Of a DNA stretch of 37,687 nucleotides, positions 9,189 to 16,743 are shown piece by piece (position 1 is the first letter of the stretch; the number at the start of each line of letters is the position of its first letter). Origin of the DNA: Actinomycetes bacterium (lineage in GTDB: Bacteria; Actinomycetota; Acidimicrobiia; IMCC26256; PALSA-610); NCBI GenBank assembly GCA_025463875.1, contig JAODBI010000337.1, forward strand, positions 1 through 37,687, read 5' to 3'. A model generated the notes under the pieces. That model searched no databases, was not told where the DNA came from, and saw only the letters and a list, made by a program, of their open reading frames with translations. A program made the position numbers and the translations under genes.

Positions 9189-9656
9189 CTACCCCCTCCG
9201 CGAATCTCCGATTCGCTCGAAGGCCTTGGCCAGAGCGTCGAGATCGAAACCATCCAGGTGGTCGAGCACGAGGCGGCGCACGCTGCCCAGGTGCACGGGG
9301 TACGCACGTTTCAGTCGACGAAGTCCGGCGTCCGTCAGGACAGCGATCACCATCCGAGTGTCCTCGTCGTCCCGGACTCGCTCCACCAGACCGTCCTTGG
9401 CGAGGCGATCGACGATCCGGGTCATGCCGCTAATCGACAGAGAGCTGATGGACGCGAGCTGACTCATTCGCAATCGCCGGCCCGGAGCTTCGGAGAGGAC
9501 GACCAGGACGCTGTACTCGCTCCCGTCGAGATGCTCTGCCTCTTCGAGTTCGGCAAACAGCACCCGCGGGACCACGATCATCGCCTTGAGGAACGCCCGC
9601 CAGAACGCCTCCTCGTCACGAGTCAGCGGAGCCACACGCGGGTTTCGGGGAGTCAT
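9189..9656 (-). CDS. MarR family transcriptional regulator
   Basis: A 155-aa winged-helix regulator with the normal MarR layout. It has an N-terminal dimerisation helix (EEAFWRAFLKAMIVV), a recognition region RLRMSQLASISSLSISGMTRIVDRL, a wing with ERVRDDEDTRMVIAVLT (the DxR signature is present as DEDTR), and a C-terminal helix for dimerisation. MarR proteins usually repress themselves and a neighbouring gene, releasing DNA on binding phenolic or other small ligands. Two similar palindromes, one before this gene and one before the LuxR gene that follows, support self-control and control of luxR. The flippase-like gene upstream is on the same strand, 84 bp away. Confidence 0.9.
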   Translation of the reverse strand: MTPRNPRVAPLTRDEEAFWRAFLKAMIVVPRVLFAELEEAEHLDGSEYSVLVVLSEAPGRRLRMSQLASISSLSISGMTRIVDRLAKDGLVERVRDDEDTRMVIAVLTDAGLRRLKRAYPVHLGSVRRLVLDHLDGFDLDALAKAFERIGDSRRG

Positions 9657-9670
9657 ACCCAGTGAGCTTA

Positions 9671-9688
9671 CTTGCTTGCGCTAACAAG
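9671..9688. promoter_or_regulatory. MarR-type operator candidate before marR
   Basis: CTTGCTTGCGCTAACAAG, an imperfect 18-bp palindrome (7 of 9 positions per arm pair) 14 nt upstream of the marR start. It shares its CTTGYT...ARCAAG outer pattern with the site before luxR. Confidence 0.6.
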
Positions 9689-9740
9689 CACCTTCCTCTG
9701 TCGGCGAGACTCAGTTCCGGTACGAACGTCGGCGTTGTGC

Positions 9741-10847
9741 TCAGCGCCGTTCGAGGATCGCGGCCGGAGCGTGCCGCATGGACGTTGTCCGGGCACGAGG
9801 TTCCGGCTGCCGCGTGAGTCGCGAACGTGAGCGCAGGGTCGCCCAGACCCCGAGGCCGGCTGCCGCGGGGAGGAGAAGGGACACTGCGCGCCACAGCAGG
9901 ACCGCGGCGAGGCCGGTGGCAATGGGCACCTGGAAATGGTGAAGCAGTGCGGGCACTGCAATTTCGGTCAAGCCGATACCGCTCGGGAGAAGCGGTACCC
10001 AGGCGGCTACTTCGGCGACGACCAACGCCATGATCGCGATCTCGAAGGAGACGCCTGCATGGACCGCGGTGAGCATGCACCAAAGGGCGGTCGCATCGGC
10101 GAGCAAGGACAGCGCCGCAAGTGCCGTGACCACGACGCGGTTACGGCGCGTCCCGAGGTTCTGACGGAAGTCTCGCTGCAGTGCCACGGCGGTGTCGGCG
10201 CGTTGCGCAGCGGTCTTCTCGTGTTGACTTGGCAACCACGATGTGAGCACCGAGAGCCGACGAGCGGTGGCAGGAGATCGCATCAGGCGAGAGGCGATCG
10301 CGGTGATTGCGAATGCCAGCGCGGACCCGATGACGACGAGCCACGCATGGTGCCGATGGAGTTCTCCGTTCGCGGCCACGACGACGCGATCGGCGGCGAA
10401 CACCATGATCAGCGCCCAGAACTGCACCCATTGCGAAGTTCCGAGCATGAGCCAGATCTGACGGGGCGTCATCCCCCGCCGTCGAAGCGCCGCGCTCGAC
10501 AGCGCGAACCCTTCGGCGGGTGATGCCGGCATCAAGTCGCCGAGGCCGAAGGCGACGAGCGCGATGCCGATGCCGAGGCGCCTATCGGGCACCTCGGCCG
10601 TGCCGCGCAGGCGGCGGAGTTGCGCTCCCAGAAACACAAACCGGAAGCTGACGACAACGATGGCGAGTCCGAGCCAGCTGACGCTGATGTGCGTCAGGAG
10701 GTCGTATGCGTCGGAGAAATCTCCGGCGGCCGTCGCGGCGGCGCTGAGTCCGGCGATGACGAGAACGGCGTACATCAGCAGGCGCCATCGCGCGCGGCGG
10801 TGCACGCCCTTCGATGTCGCGGGGCTCTCATGCTGGGGACCCATCAT
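9741..10847 (-). CDS. Lysylphosphatidylglycerol synthase TM-region / flippase-like membrane protein
   Basis: A 368-aa protein with about eight transmembrane segments and landmarks of the UPF0104/AglD/MprF-flippase family. These include SFRFVFLGAQLRRLRG, a LGDLMPASPAEGFALSSAALRRRGM loop (compare the conserved PG/PaxxG region), WVPLLPSGIGLTEIA, and a C-terminal LLWRAVSLLLPAAAG. Such proteins are thought to move lipids or lipid-linked sugars across the membrane; no aminoacyl-transfer domain is attached. The start is the ATG at 10847 (ATG-ATG doublet). It stands on the same strand 84 bp before marR; the palindrome in that gap suggests marR has its own promoter. Confidence 0.8.
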   Translation of the reverse strand: MMGPQHESPATSKGVHRRARWRLLMYAVLVIAGLSAAATAAGDFSDAYDLLTHISVSWLGLAIVVVSFRFVFLGAQLRRLRGTAEVPDRRLGIGIALVAFGLGDLMPASPAEGFALSSAALRRRGMTPRQIWLMLGTSQWVQFWALIMVFAADRVVVAANGELHRHHAWLVVIGSALAFAITAIASRLMRSPATARRLSVLTSWLPSQHEKTAAQRADTAVALQRDFRQNLGTRRNRVVVTALAALSLLADATALWCMLTAVHAGVSFEIAIMALVVAEVAAWVPLLPSGIGLTEIAVPALLHHFQVPIATGLAAVLLWRAVSLLLPAAAGLGVWATLRSRSRLTRQPEPRARTTSMRHAPAAILERR

Positions 10848-11031
10848 GGGTCATGTTTGGCCGCGTTCCCTGGCTTTCCGTTGTGATCCGGACAAGACCA
10901 CGAACAGAAGCGGCACCAGCCCGACTCGCCGGGGACTGGAGCAGACGGCAGTGCTCTTGTCAGCGACATCGGTGGGTTGTTCGGACGTCATGAGTTGGCG
11001 GTGGGATCGGCTTGCTCACACGAACCCGTGC

Positions 11032-11283
11032 TCATTGCTCCAAACCGAGCAGCGCGAGGGATATCTCCGACAGCCGGTTCGCGTTGGCGGGGTCGAGGGC
11101 GTAGACGGCGACGCCGGAGATGGTGGTATTCGGGACGTCGGGGTCGAGGACCCGCCCCCGATTGCAGTCCTCGAAGTAGCGACCGACGATGGCGAAAAGG
11201 TCGATGCCGTCGATCACCTCGGCGGTGGTCGAGTCAAAGCCGAACGGGCTTTGGATGAGATGAGGGTTGGTGCTGGTTGCCAT
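11032..11283 (-). pseudogene. SDR oxidoreductase reduced to its two ends (in-frame internal deletion)
   Basis: The reading frame is open for 83 aa. Its first part (NPHLIQSPFGFDSTTAEVIDGIDL) is the leader of a large actinobacterial SDR family just before the Rossmann strand. The rest (RYFEDCNRG...GVAVYALDPANANRLSEISLALL) is the C-terminal tail of the same family. The Rossmann fold, the YxxxK catalytic motif and about 230 residues in between are gone, with the frame kept across the junction. ATG 11283 has GAGAG about 8 nt upstream. It may still be translated but cannot be a dehydrogenase. Confidence 0.8.
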
Positions 11284-11584
11284 GTGCCGACTCTCGGCCA
11301 CGACGCGCAGCTACAACAGAGACCTGGTGTTCCTGGTATTGGCAGGGCCAGGATCGAAGGGGCGCCCGGCGTGTCGTCGGGCATGCCGTGTGAGCCCCTG
11401 ACCGGCGAGTGCTGTGGCGCCGCCGATGCGAGAGTCGGCCACCCCCGAGTCGAGACGCCACGCTCGACGGTCGCCGGGTCGTGCGGACCACCGCGTGTGA
11501 CGAAATCGGCGACGAAATACTGAACAGCGAATACGGCACCAGTTTCGGCACCATTCCGACGCCGAATCCACGAGAATGCCGAAG

Positions 11585-11604
11585 GCCGGTGCATACGCAC
11601 CGGC
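11585..11604. repeat. Perfect inverted repeat abutting tRNA remnant
   Basis: GCCGGTGC-ATAC-GCACCGGC, 8-bp arms with a 4-nt loop. The right arm runs directly into the anticodon-loop-like sequence of the tRNA remnant, the place where tyrosine integrases often cross over. It could equally be a terminator stem, although no T tract follows. Confidence 0.6.
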
Positions 11605-11646
11605 TGATAACCCGAGGGTCGCAAGTGCAAATCCTGCCCCGCCACC
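11602..11646 (+). pseudogene. tRNA 3'-half remnant (anticodon loop to acceptor end)
   Basis: From GGCTGATAACCCGAGGGTC through GCAAGTGCAAATCCTGC to CCCCGCCACC the sequence follows the 3' half of a tRNA: anticodon loop CTGATAA, variable region GGGTC, a T-arm-like stem-loop and an acceptor 3' strand ending in ACC. It is very like the 3' half of initiator-type tRNA genes. No D arm or matching 5' acceptor strand (GGCGGGG expected) is found upstream, and the T loop has G for the usual T. So it is not a functional tRNA gene. It may be a leftover attachment site. Confidence 0.6.
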
Positions 11647-11688
11647 GGCGCGGCATACGCGCTCACCGGATCTGAGGCGATCACCATC

Positions 11689-12129
11689 ATGACGACGACG
11701 ATCACCGACCTCGACGACTTCAAGGCGCTCGACCCGTTCTTTCGCATCATCGAGAAGGGCCTCGATGGCATTGCCGATGGTGGACACTTCTTCGACCTGC
11801 TGGCCGAGAAGGTCATCTTCGAGTACATCATCACGACTCCCGGCTACCCAAGGCGCGTCGAGGGCCGCAACGCCGTCGCCGAGCTCTACCGGCCGTACGG
11901 CACCATGATCGTCCTCGACCGATGTCACGACCTGGCGGTCCATCACGACACCAAGACCGGCGTTGTGGTGCTCGAGTACGCCTCCGAAGGCCGAGTCGTT
12001 TCGACCGGGGCCCCGTATACCAACCGGTACATCTCGGTAATCACGATCACCGATCGCAAGGTCACTCACTGGCGCGACTACCTCGACCCCGTGGCGGTCT
12101 TCGACGCGCTCGGATGGCCGTCGCGTTGA
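11689..12129 (+). CDS. SnoaL/NTF2-like domain protein
   Basis: A 146-aa single-domain protein of the NTF2-like cone fold. It has an N-terminal helical part (DLDDFKALDPFFRIIEKGL, HFFDLLAEKVIFEYIIT), then GYPRRVEGRNAVAELYRPYG and beta strands ending with TITDRKVTHWRDYLDPVAVFDALG. The HWRDYxDP ending is typical of SnoaL-like proteins related to limonene epoxide hydrolase and ketosteroid isomerase-like families. The exact reaction cannot be told; small-molecule binding or isomerisation/hydrolysis are all known in the fold. It starts 43 nt after the tRNA remnant and converges on the DUF1801 gene. Confidence 0.8.
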   Translation: MTTTITDLDDFKALDPFFRIIEKGLDGIADGGHFFDLLAEKVIFEYIITTPGYPRRVEGRNAVAELYRPYGTMIVLDRCHDLAVHHDTKTGVVVLEYASEGRVVSTGAPYTNRYISVITITDRKVTHWRDYLDPVAVFDALGWPSR

Positions 12130-12151
12130 TGGAACGCGCAATGCGTTATTC

Positions 12152-12176
12152 CCCAGGCCTACTTCGCTCGCCTGGG
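12152..12176. terminator. Hairpin between convergent snoaL-like and DUF1801 genes
   Basis: CCCAGGC and GCCTGGG form a perfect 7-bp stem with an 11-nt loop, 22 nt after the SnoaL-like stop and overlapping the last codons of the convergent gene. A bidirectional terminator is likely, although a T tract is lacking. Confidence 0.5.
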
Positions 12177-12590
12177 CCTTGACTTTCCTCCGGACGTATT
12201 GAGCTCGACCGCGGCACGGATGAGCGCCTTGAACGCGCCCGCGTCGATCTTTTCCCCCTCCCGGATGTCGATCGCGCGCCGGGTGTTTCCCTCGAGGCTC
12301 GAGTTGAAAAGCTTGGCCGGGTCCTTCAACGAAGCCCCTTTGGCGAACGTGAGCTTCACGACCGACTTGTACGGCTCGCCCGTGCAGATGATTCCGTCGT
12401 GCGACCACGTGGGCGTGCCCGGGCTCGTCGCTTTCACCCACTTCACTTCCTCGACGACGTCCGGGTCTGCCTCCTTGATGAGCTTGCGCATCCTGCTCAA
12501 GGTCTCCCCGCGCCAGTCCCCGAGCTCGGCGACCCTCTTGTCAATCCGCTCAGATGCCGACTGGCCCTCGTTCGAATCCGACGCTTTCAT
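12159..12590 (-). CDS. DUF1801 domain protein
   Basis: A 143-aa protein with the DUF1801 (YdhG-like) pattern: ADPDVVEEVKWVKATSPGTPTWSHDGIICTGEPYKSVVKLTFAKGASL, then DPAKLFNSSLEGNTRRAIDIREGEKID. The family is widespread, has a small alpha/beta fold and no proven biochemical function. A basic tail (SGGKSRPRRAK) follows. The ATG at 12590 has a strong GGGAGGGG 3 nt upstream. It lies just downstream of the ABC permease operon on the same strand but 66 bp away; whether it is co-transcribed is open. Confidence 0.85.
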   Translation of the reverse strand: MKASDSNEGQSASERIDKRVAELGDWRGETLSRMRKLIKEADPDVVEEVKWVKATSPGTPTWSHDGIICTGEPYKSVVKLTFAKGASLKDPAKLFNSSLEGNTRRAIDIREGEKIDAGAFKALIRAAVELNTSGGKSRPRRAK

Positions 12591-12656
12591 GTTCCCCTCC
12601 CGAAAATTCCAGTCCTCACCGCGACCATTTTGGCTCCAGTAGTACCGCGACCCGGT

Positions 12657-15257
12657 TCAATCGAGTGGTTGGTGCGCGATCGAGACCGGCTCGCGTCCGG
12701 CAAAGAGCCCGCCCCCGGTGATCGCGAGCAGGGGCAGGCCCACGATGATGATCACGAGGTCGAGGTACGGCACCTGCGTCAACGGATGCAGATCGCTTCG
12801 ATGCCAGGCGATCAGCGCGACATAAGCGCCACCGGTCCCGAGTAGCGCGCCGAGCAGCGCGAGCGCGCCCGCGGTCGCGCCCGTGAGTACGCGGCGGGTC
12901 GCGCTCGTCGCCCCCGCGGCCGAAAGCGTCCGCAAGTCGTTTGCAGTCTCGCTCCGGATCAGCCCCACCGTCATGGCGAGCACACCGAGCGCGACGAGGA
13001 GACCCACGGCGGTGGCACCGTCGCGCAGCTGCGTGTTCGACGTTTGCGACTGCCGAGTTTCGAGCGTGATTCCGGCGGCCGCGGCCGCATGCCGGGCCGA
13101 GTTGATCTGGGCCGTCGTGAGCGGCGACCGGGTCTGGATGAACCAACCCGCCGCCACCGACTTCAGTCCGAATTCCTTGAGCGCGTGCGGGGTGAGGAGC
13201 GTGCCGGGGGCCGAGGTGTACGTAGGGAGCTTGAGGGTCTGGATGGTGGGATGCCACTGGTCCGGGCCGGAACGGGCGGCCGGCCCGGGCTTCGGCCGGG
13301 CTCCGATCACGCGGCACCGGGATTGAGCGGAATCACACGTTGGACCGCCCCGAGGCGCAATGACCACAGAGCCGGCGAGGTCGCTTCGTCCCGTGATGAT
13401 GTCGGTATTCGAGTTGATGTCTCTCGGATTGATTCCGTAGTGCGTGAGCAGCGCGGGAGTGGCAACGTGGAGTGGGATCTCGCTGGTGATTTCGATGCCC
13501 TTCCGTCCCCCGTGGGTCACGGCCGTTACCTTGCCCAACGTGGCGGGCACCTCGGAAACGGTGCCACCCGCCGATCCGGTGGGACTGCCGGGCGAGACCG
13601 TGGGTGACGCGGGATCGACAGCCTCGGCGACCGGGATCACGGCCTGCGCCTCGAGCGACGTGGCGAGCGCGTCGACGCGGGGTTGCAGCGAGCGGACCTC
13701 AGCCTCGGTCCGTTCGGATATCGCGGCAGAACCGTCGCCGGGCGCGGAGCCGTCGCCGGAGCTGAGAGAGACGACGGCTTGGTTGTTCGCAAGATTCGCC
13801 TCGGCGACGGGAACCGCGGCCGCGGCGGCGCTGATGGCGACGGTCGCCGCGATTGCGAGCGCAAGGCTGATAGCTCCGAGGGCTGCTGCCGATCGCGCTT
13901 GGTAACGCGCGAGGTCACGCATCGCGAGCCGCAATGCGATCGGCGCACGCCCGCCGACCGCGGCGAGTCCACGGAGGAACAGCGGTCCGAGGAACAACAT
14001 CCCGAAGGTGGTCGTGATCGTCCCGACGACGATGAGGAACGCGTTCGGCGCGTTTTGATTGCGATGCGCGAACGCAAGGCAGCCAACCCCGCCTGCCAAC
14101 AAGAGGCCGCCGGCACCGGCGAATCGGTGCGCGGGTTTGGGTGGCGACGGCCGCCCCGACAGCGCCGCGACGATCGACGACCGGGCCGCCGAGCGCGCCG
14201 GCCACCAAGCGGCGACGACAGCGGTCACGACCGCGAGGACCATCGAGGCGGCGAGCGCCCACCACGGCAGGTGGGATCGGTCGATGCGGTGTGTGACGAG
14301 CCTTTCGAAACCGGGAGCGAGCGCAACCCACGTAACCAAGCCCACGACCGCTCCGGTCACGGACCCGACGACACCGACGACCATTCCGTTCGCCACCGTC
14401 GCCAACCGAACCTGCCGATCGGTTGCGCCCAGCGCACCCAGCATGCCCAACGCCCGGAGCCGGCGCTGCGCCATGACGGCAAAACCCGCAGCCGCGACGA
14501 GACCCACGAACAAGAGACCGATGGTCTCGAGCGCGAGCACGATCACGGCGGCGGCGGTCTTGTTCAACGTCGAGCGGGTTCCGATACTCGTCGGGTCGCC
14601 CGTCGGCCGAAATGCGCCGAGCTGCTTGCCGGAGGCATCGAACAGGAGCGTCACCTGGCCTGGCGGGTCGGCCTGGCCCGGCGCGACGAGCGCGAACTCG
14701 TCGCTCAGGCTCAAGGGATTCTCGACCAGTCCGACAACGTGGCGGGTCACACCGTTCGCGACGAACGGGTCCCCGACGCGCACGTTGAACGTCCGGGCCG
14801 CACTGCCGGTCATCGCGATGTCGCCGGCGCCGCTCGGGTATCGCCCCGAGACGAGGCGCAGCGTCGGATGCCCGTACCTCCCGGCGGGATCCTGGGCGCG
14901 GAGATCGAGGGTGTCGAAAGTCCCGGGGATCGCAACGCGCTGATGGTCGATCTCCTCGATCGCGCCGAACGCACTCTGCGCCGCGACGACGTCGGCGCGG
15001 TCGGAACCAGAGAGAGTCATCTCGCTCGTCGCGGTTCCCATCGCCGGGTCGAGGCGTTGCCCCCCGTTGTACGCGAGCGCGACTCCGACGATCGTCGCCG
15101 CGACGGAAAACACAACGAGCGCCAACACCAAGATCTGCTGGCGCCACTCGCGACGGAACAGCCGCCACGACCAACGGAAGATCGCGCGCCGCGCCGCTCC
15201 GCCATCGGAGCCGGCCACCTCCACCGTGCGCGGTCGCTGCTCCAACGCCAGGCTCAC
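12657..15257 (-). CDS. FtsX-like ABC transporter permease
   Basis: An 866-aa MacB/FtsX-type permease. It has an N-terminal membrane segment (QQILVLALVVFSVAATIVG), a large extracytoplasmic domain, and a first FtsX core of three helices (around ALETIGLLFVGLVAAAGFAVMAQRR). A middle pair of helices follows, then a second extracytoplasmic domain rich in Ser/Gly, and a second FtsX core near the C terminus (TAVGLLVALGVLAMTVGLIRSE). Two FtsX cores in one chain mean it can act as a homodimer-like unit with the adjacent ATPase. Such permeases export peptides, lipoproteins or drugs, or act mechanically. The GTG start overlaps the ATPase stop by 4 nt (GTGA), which fixes the start and implies translational coupling. 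Confidence 0.9.
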   Translation of the reverse strand: MSLALEQRPRTVEVAGSDGGAARRAIFRWSWRLFRREWRQQILVLALVVFSVAATIVGVALAYNGGQRLDPAMGTATSEMTLSGSDRADVVAAQSAFGAIEEIDHQRVAIPGTFDTLDLRAQDPAGRYGHPTLRLVSGRYPSGAGDIAMTGSAARTFNVRVGDPFVANGVTRHVVGLVENPLSLSDEFALVAPGQADPPGQVTLLFDASGKQLGAFRPTGDPTSIGTRSTLNKTAAAVIVLALETIGLLFVGLVAAAGFAVMAQRRLRALGMLGALGATDRQVRLATVANGMVVGVVGSVTGAVVGLVTWVALAPGFERLVTHRIDRSHLPWWALAASMVLAVVTAVVAAWWPARSAARSSIVAALSGRPSPPKPAHRFAGAGGLLLAGGVGCLAFAHRNQNAPNAFLIVVGTITTTFGMLFLGPLFLRGLAAVGGRAPIALRLAMRDLARYQARSAAALGAISLALAIAATVAISAAAAAVPVAEANLANNQAVVSLSSGDGSAPGDGSAAISERTEAEVRSLQPRVDALATSLEAQAVIPVAEAVDPASPTVSPGSPTGSAGGTVSEVPATLGKVTAVTHGGRKGIEITSEIPLHVATPALLTHYGINPRDINSNTDIITGRSDLAGSVVIAPRGGPTCDSAQSRCRVIGARPKPGPAARSGPDQWHPTIQTLKLPTYTSAPGTLLTPHALKEFGLKSVAAGWFIQTRSPLTTAQINSARHAAAAAGITLETRQSQTSNTQLRDGATAVGLLVALGVLAMTVGLIRSETANDLRTLSAAGATSATRRVLTGATAGALALLGALLGTGGAYVALIAWHRSDLHPLTQVPYLDLVIIIVGLPLLAITGGGLFAGREPVSIAHQPLD

Positions 15258-15976
15258 GACTTCGCTTTCGGCGCGAGCAGCGACTCCGGTCCGTCCGGCG
15301 GCCTCGTCTGATCCACGACGCGCCCGTCCCGGAGGAACACGACACGGTCGGCCCACGATGCCAGTTGCGCGTCGTGCGTGACCACGACGCCGGCCACACC
15401 TCGCTGACACGCGGCCCGGATGAGCCGGATCACTGCCTCGGCATTCGCCGAATCGAGTGCCCCCGACGGCTCGTCCGCCAGCAAGAGGTGTCGATCCCCC
15501 ACTACCGCGCGCGCGATCGCGACGCGTTGTCGTTCCCCACCCGAAAGCTCCTCGGGAAAACTCGAAGCACGATCCGTGAGCCCGAGCTCCTCGAGTGCTT
15601 CCATGCCGGCGACGCGCGCCTTGCGCGCGCCAATGCCGTCAAGCTCCATCGGCAGAGAGACGTTCTCCACCGCGGTCAGGCCGGCCAACAGGTTGAAGTC
15701 CTGAAACACGTAGCCGATCGCCCGGCGCCGCAATCGAGCCCGCTCGTTGCGGGACATCGCCGACACCGCGACGCCGTCGATCAGGACCTCGCCGCCCGAC
15801 GGAACCTCGAGACTTCCCGCGATCGTCAACAGCGTGCTCTTTCCCGAACCGCTGGGTCCCATCACCGCCACCAGCGCGCCCGACTCGACCGAGAGATCCA
15901 CGCCGCGCAACGCCCGCACCTCGTTCGCGCCTTCCCCGTACACCTTGGACACGTCGCGCAGCTCGAGCGCGCTCAT
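15254..15976 (-). CDS. ABC transporter ATP-binding protein (MacB/LolD type)
   Basis: A 240-aa ATPase with Walker A GPSGSGKST (residues 40-48), Q-loop in YVFQDFNLL (about 89-97), signature LSGGE (144-148), Walker B LLLADEP (164-170) and the H-loop in VVVTHD. These features place it with the LolD/MacB/FtsE group that pairs with FtsX-like permeases. The ATG at 15976 overlaps the padR stop as ATGA, and its own stop overlaps the permease start as GTGA. It therefore forms the middle of a tightly coupled three-gene operon, and all three genes should be made together. Confidence 0.95.
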   Translation of the reverse strand: MSALELRDVSKVYGEGANEVRALRGVDLSVESGALVAVMGPSGSGKSTLLTIAGSLEVPSGGEVLIDGVAVSAMSRNERARLRRRAIGYVFQDFNLLAGLTAVENVSLPMELDGIGARKARVAGMEALEELGLTDRASSFPEELSGGERQRVAIARAVVGDRHLLLADEPSGALDSANAEAVIRLIRAACQRGVAGVVVTHDAQLASWADRVVFLRDGRVVDQTRPPDGPESLLAPKAKS

Positions 15977-16557
15977 CGCCGCACCCCCTGCCGGCGACGC
16001 AACCGCGGCGCCAACGCAGGCCCGGGCGGCGCCGGGGGGTCCGCAGCGAGCCGCGCCAGGCGGCCATCGGCGGCGTCCAGCCATCGAATCACCGAGTCGA
16101 GTCGGAACAGCTCGGCATCGACGACCAGCAAGAACCCGACCTCGTCGTCGGCCGCGTCGTCCTTCAGGCGCGTCCATTGCTGCATGAGCTCGACGACGTA
16201 CCGCCGGTGCACCTGCACCACGTCGCGCACGTCGACACCGGGCAGCCGCAGCGCGACCAGGACTTTGATGACCAACTCGTCCCGCGGAGGCGACGTCATG
16301 TCCGGAGGTGTCCGCAGCCACGTCGCCAGCTCCGCCGCACCCTCGGTCGTGATCCGAAACCCTCGCTGCGGGCCCTCGTCGCCGTCGCCTTCCGACTCGA
16401 CGAGTCCGTCACGCTCGAGCCGTTGCAGCGTCGTGTACACCTGGCCCACGTTCAGCGGCCACACCTCGCCGGTTCGGTCCTCGAACTCTTGCCGGAGTTG
16501 CAGTCCGTATTTCGGCCCGTCGCTCAACAAGGCAAGCAGGGCGTGCCGAACGCTCAT
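15973..16557 (-). CDS. PadR family transcriptional regulator
   Basis: A 194-aa PadR protein. The N-terminal winged helix starts MSVRHALLALLSDGPKYGLQLRQEFEDRTGE and continues through NVGQVYTTLQRLERDGLVE; the C-terminal half is a helical dimerisation/ligand domain (VDVRDVVQVHRRYVVELMQQW) with a Pro/Arg-rich tail. Members of this type repress drug-efflux ABC operons and are released by the drug or a related signal. It is the first gene of the operon with the ABC ATPase and permease, and a perfect palindrome lies 18 nt upstream of its start. Autorepression of the transporter is the natural reading. Confidence 0.92.
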   Translation of the reverse strand: MSVRHALLALLSDGPKYGLQLRQEFEDRTGEVWPLNVGQVYTTLQRLERDGLVESEGDGDEGPQRGFRITTEGAAELATWLRTPPDMTSPPRDELVIKVLVALRLPGVDVRDVVQVHRRYVVELMQQWTRLKDDAADDEVGFLLVVDAELFRLDSVIRWLDAADGRLARLAADPPAPPGPALAPRLRRRQGVRR

Positions 16558-16574
16558 CGTGTGTGTACGCGGAG

Positions 16575-16593
16575 TAGCATACTGAGTATGCTA
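16575..16593. promoter_or_regulatory. PadR operator candidate
   Basis: TAGCATAC-TGA-GTATGCTA, a perfect inverted repeat with 8-bp arms and a 3-nt centre, 18 nt upstream of the padR start. It is AT-rich against its surroundings, as expected for a promoter-overlapping operator. Confidence 0.7.
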
Positions 16594-16743
16594 TCCAGTC
16601 AATCCCCGCTCTCGCAAGGCTGCAAGGCCGCGACACGCATGGTCGCCGAGCGGATTACAACGCGGGCCGCGCAGTACGCGTCGGAGCAGTTCGCCGGGGC
16701 GCTCGCCCGCTTCGAGGAGCTGAGGCGGTTGGGCCGACTGCCG

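Larger units (their letters stand above)
11284..11688. other. Gene-free stretch with tRNA remnant and hairpin
   Basis: No convincing protein-coding gene is present on either strand here. The two recognisable items, a perfect hairpin and a tRNA-like 3' half, are listed separately. Confidence 0.6.

Noticed and set aside
11602-11646. Functional tRNA gene
   Set aside because: No 5' acceptor strand or D arm can be found and the anticodon stem does not pair; kept only as a remnant.
13683-15311. 542-codon plus-strand frame
   Set aside because: Antisense to the FtsX permease; Arg/Asp-rich composition typical of shadow frames.
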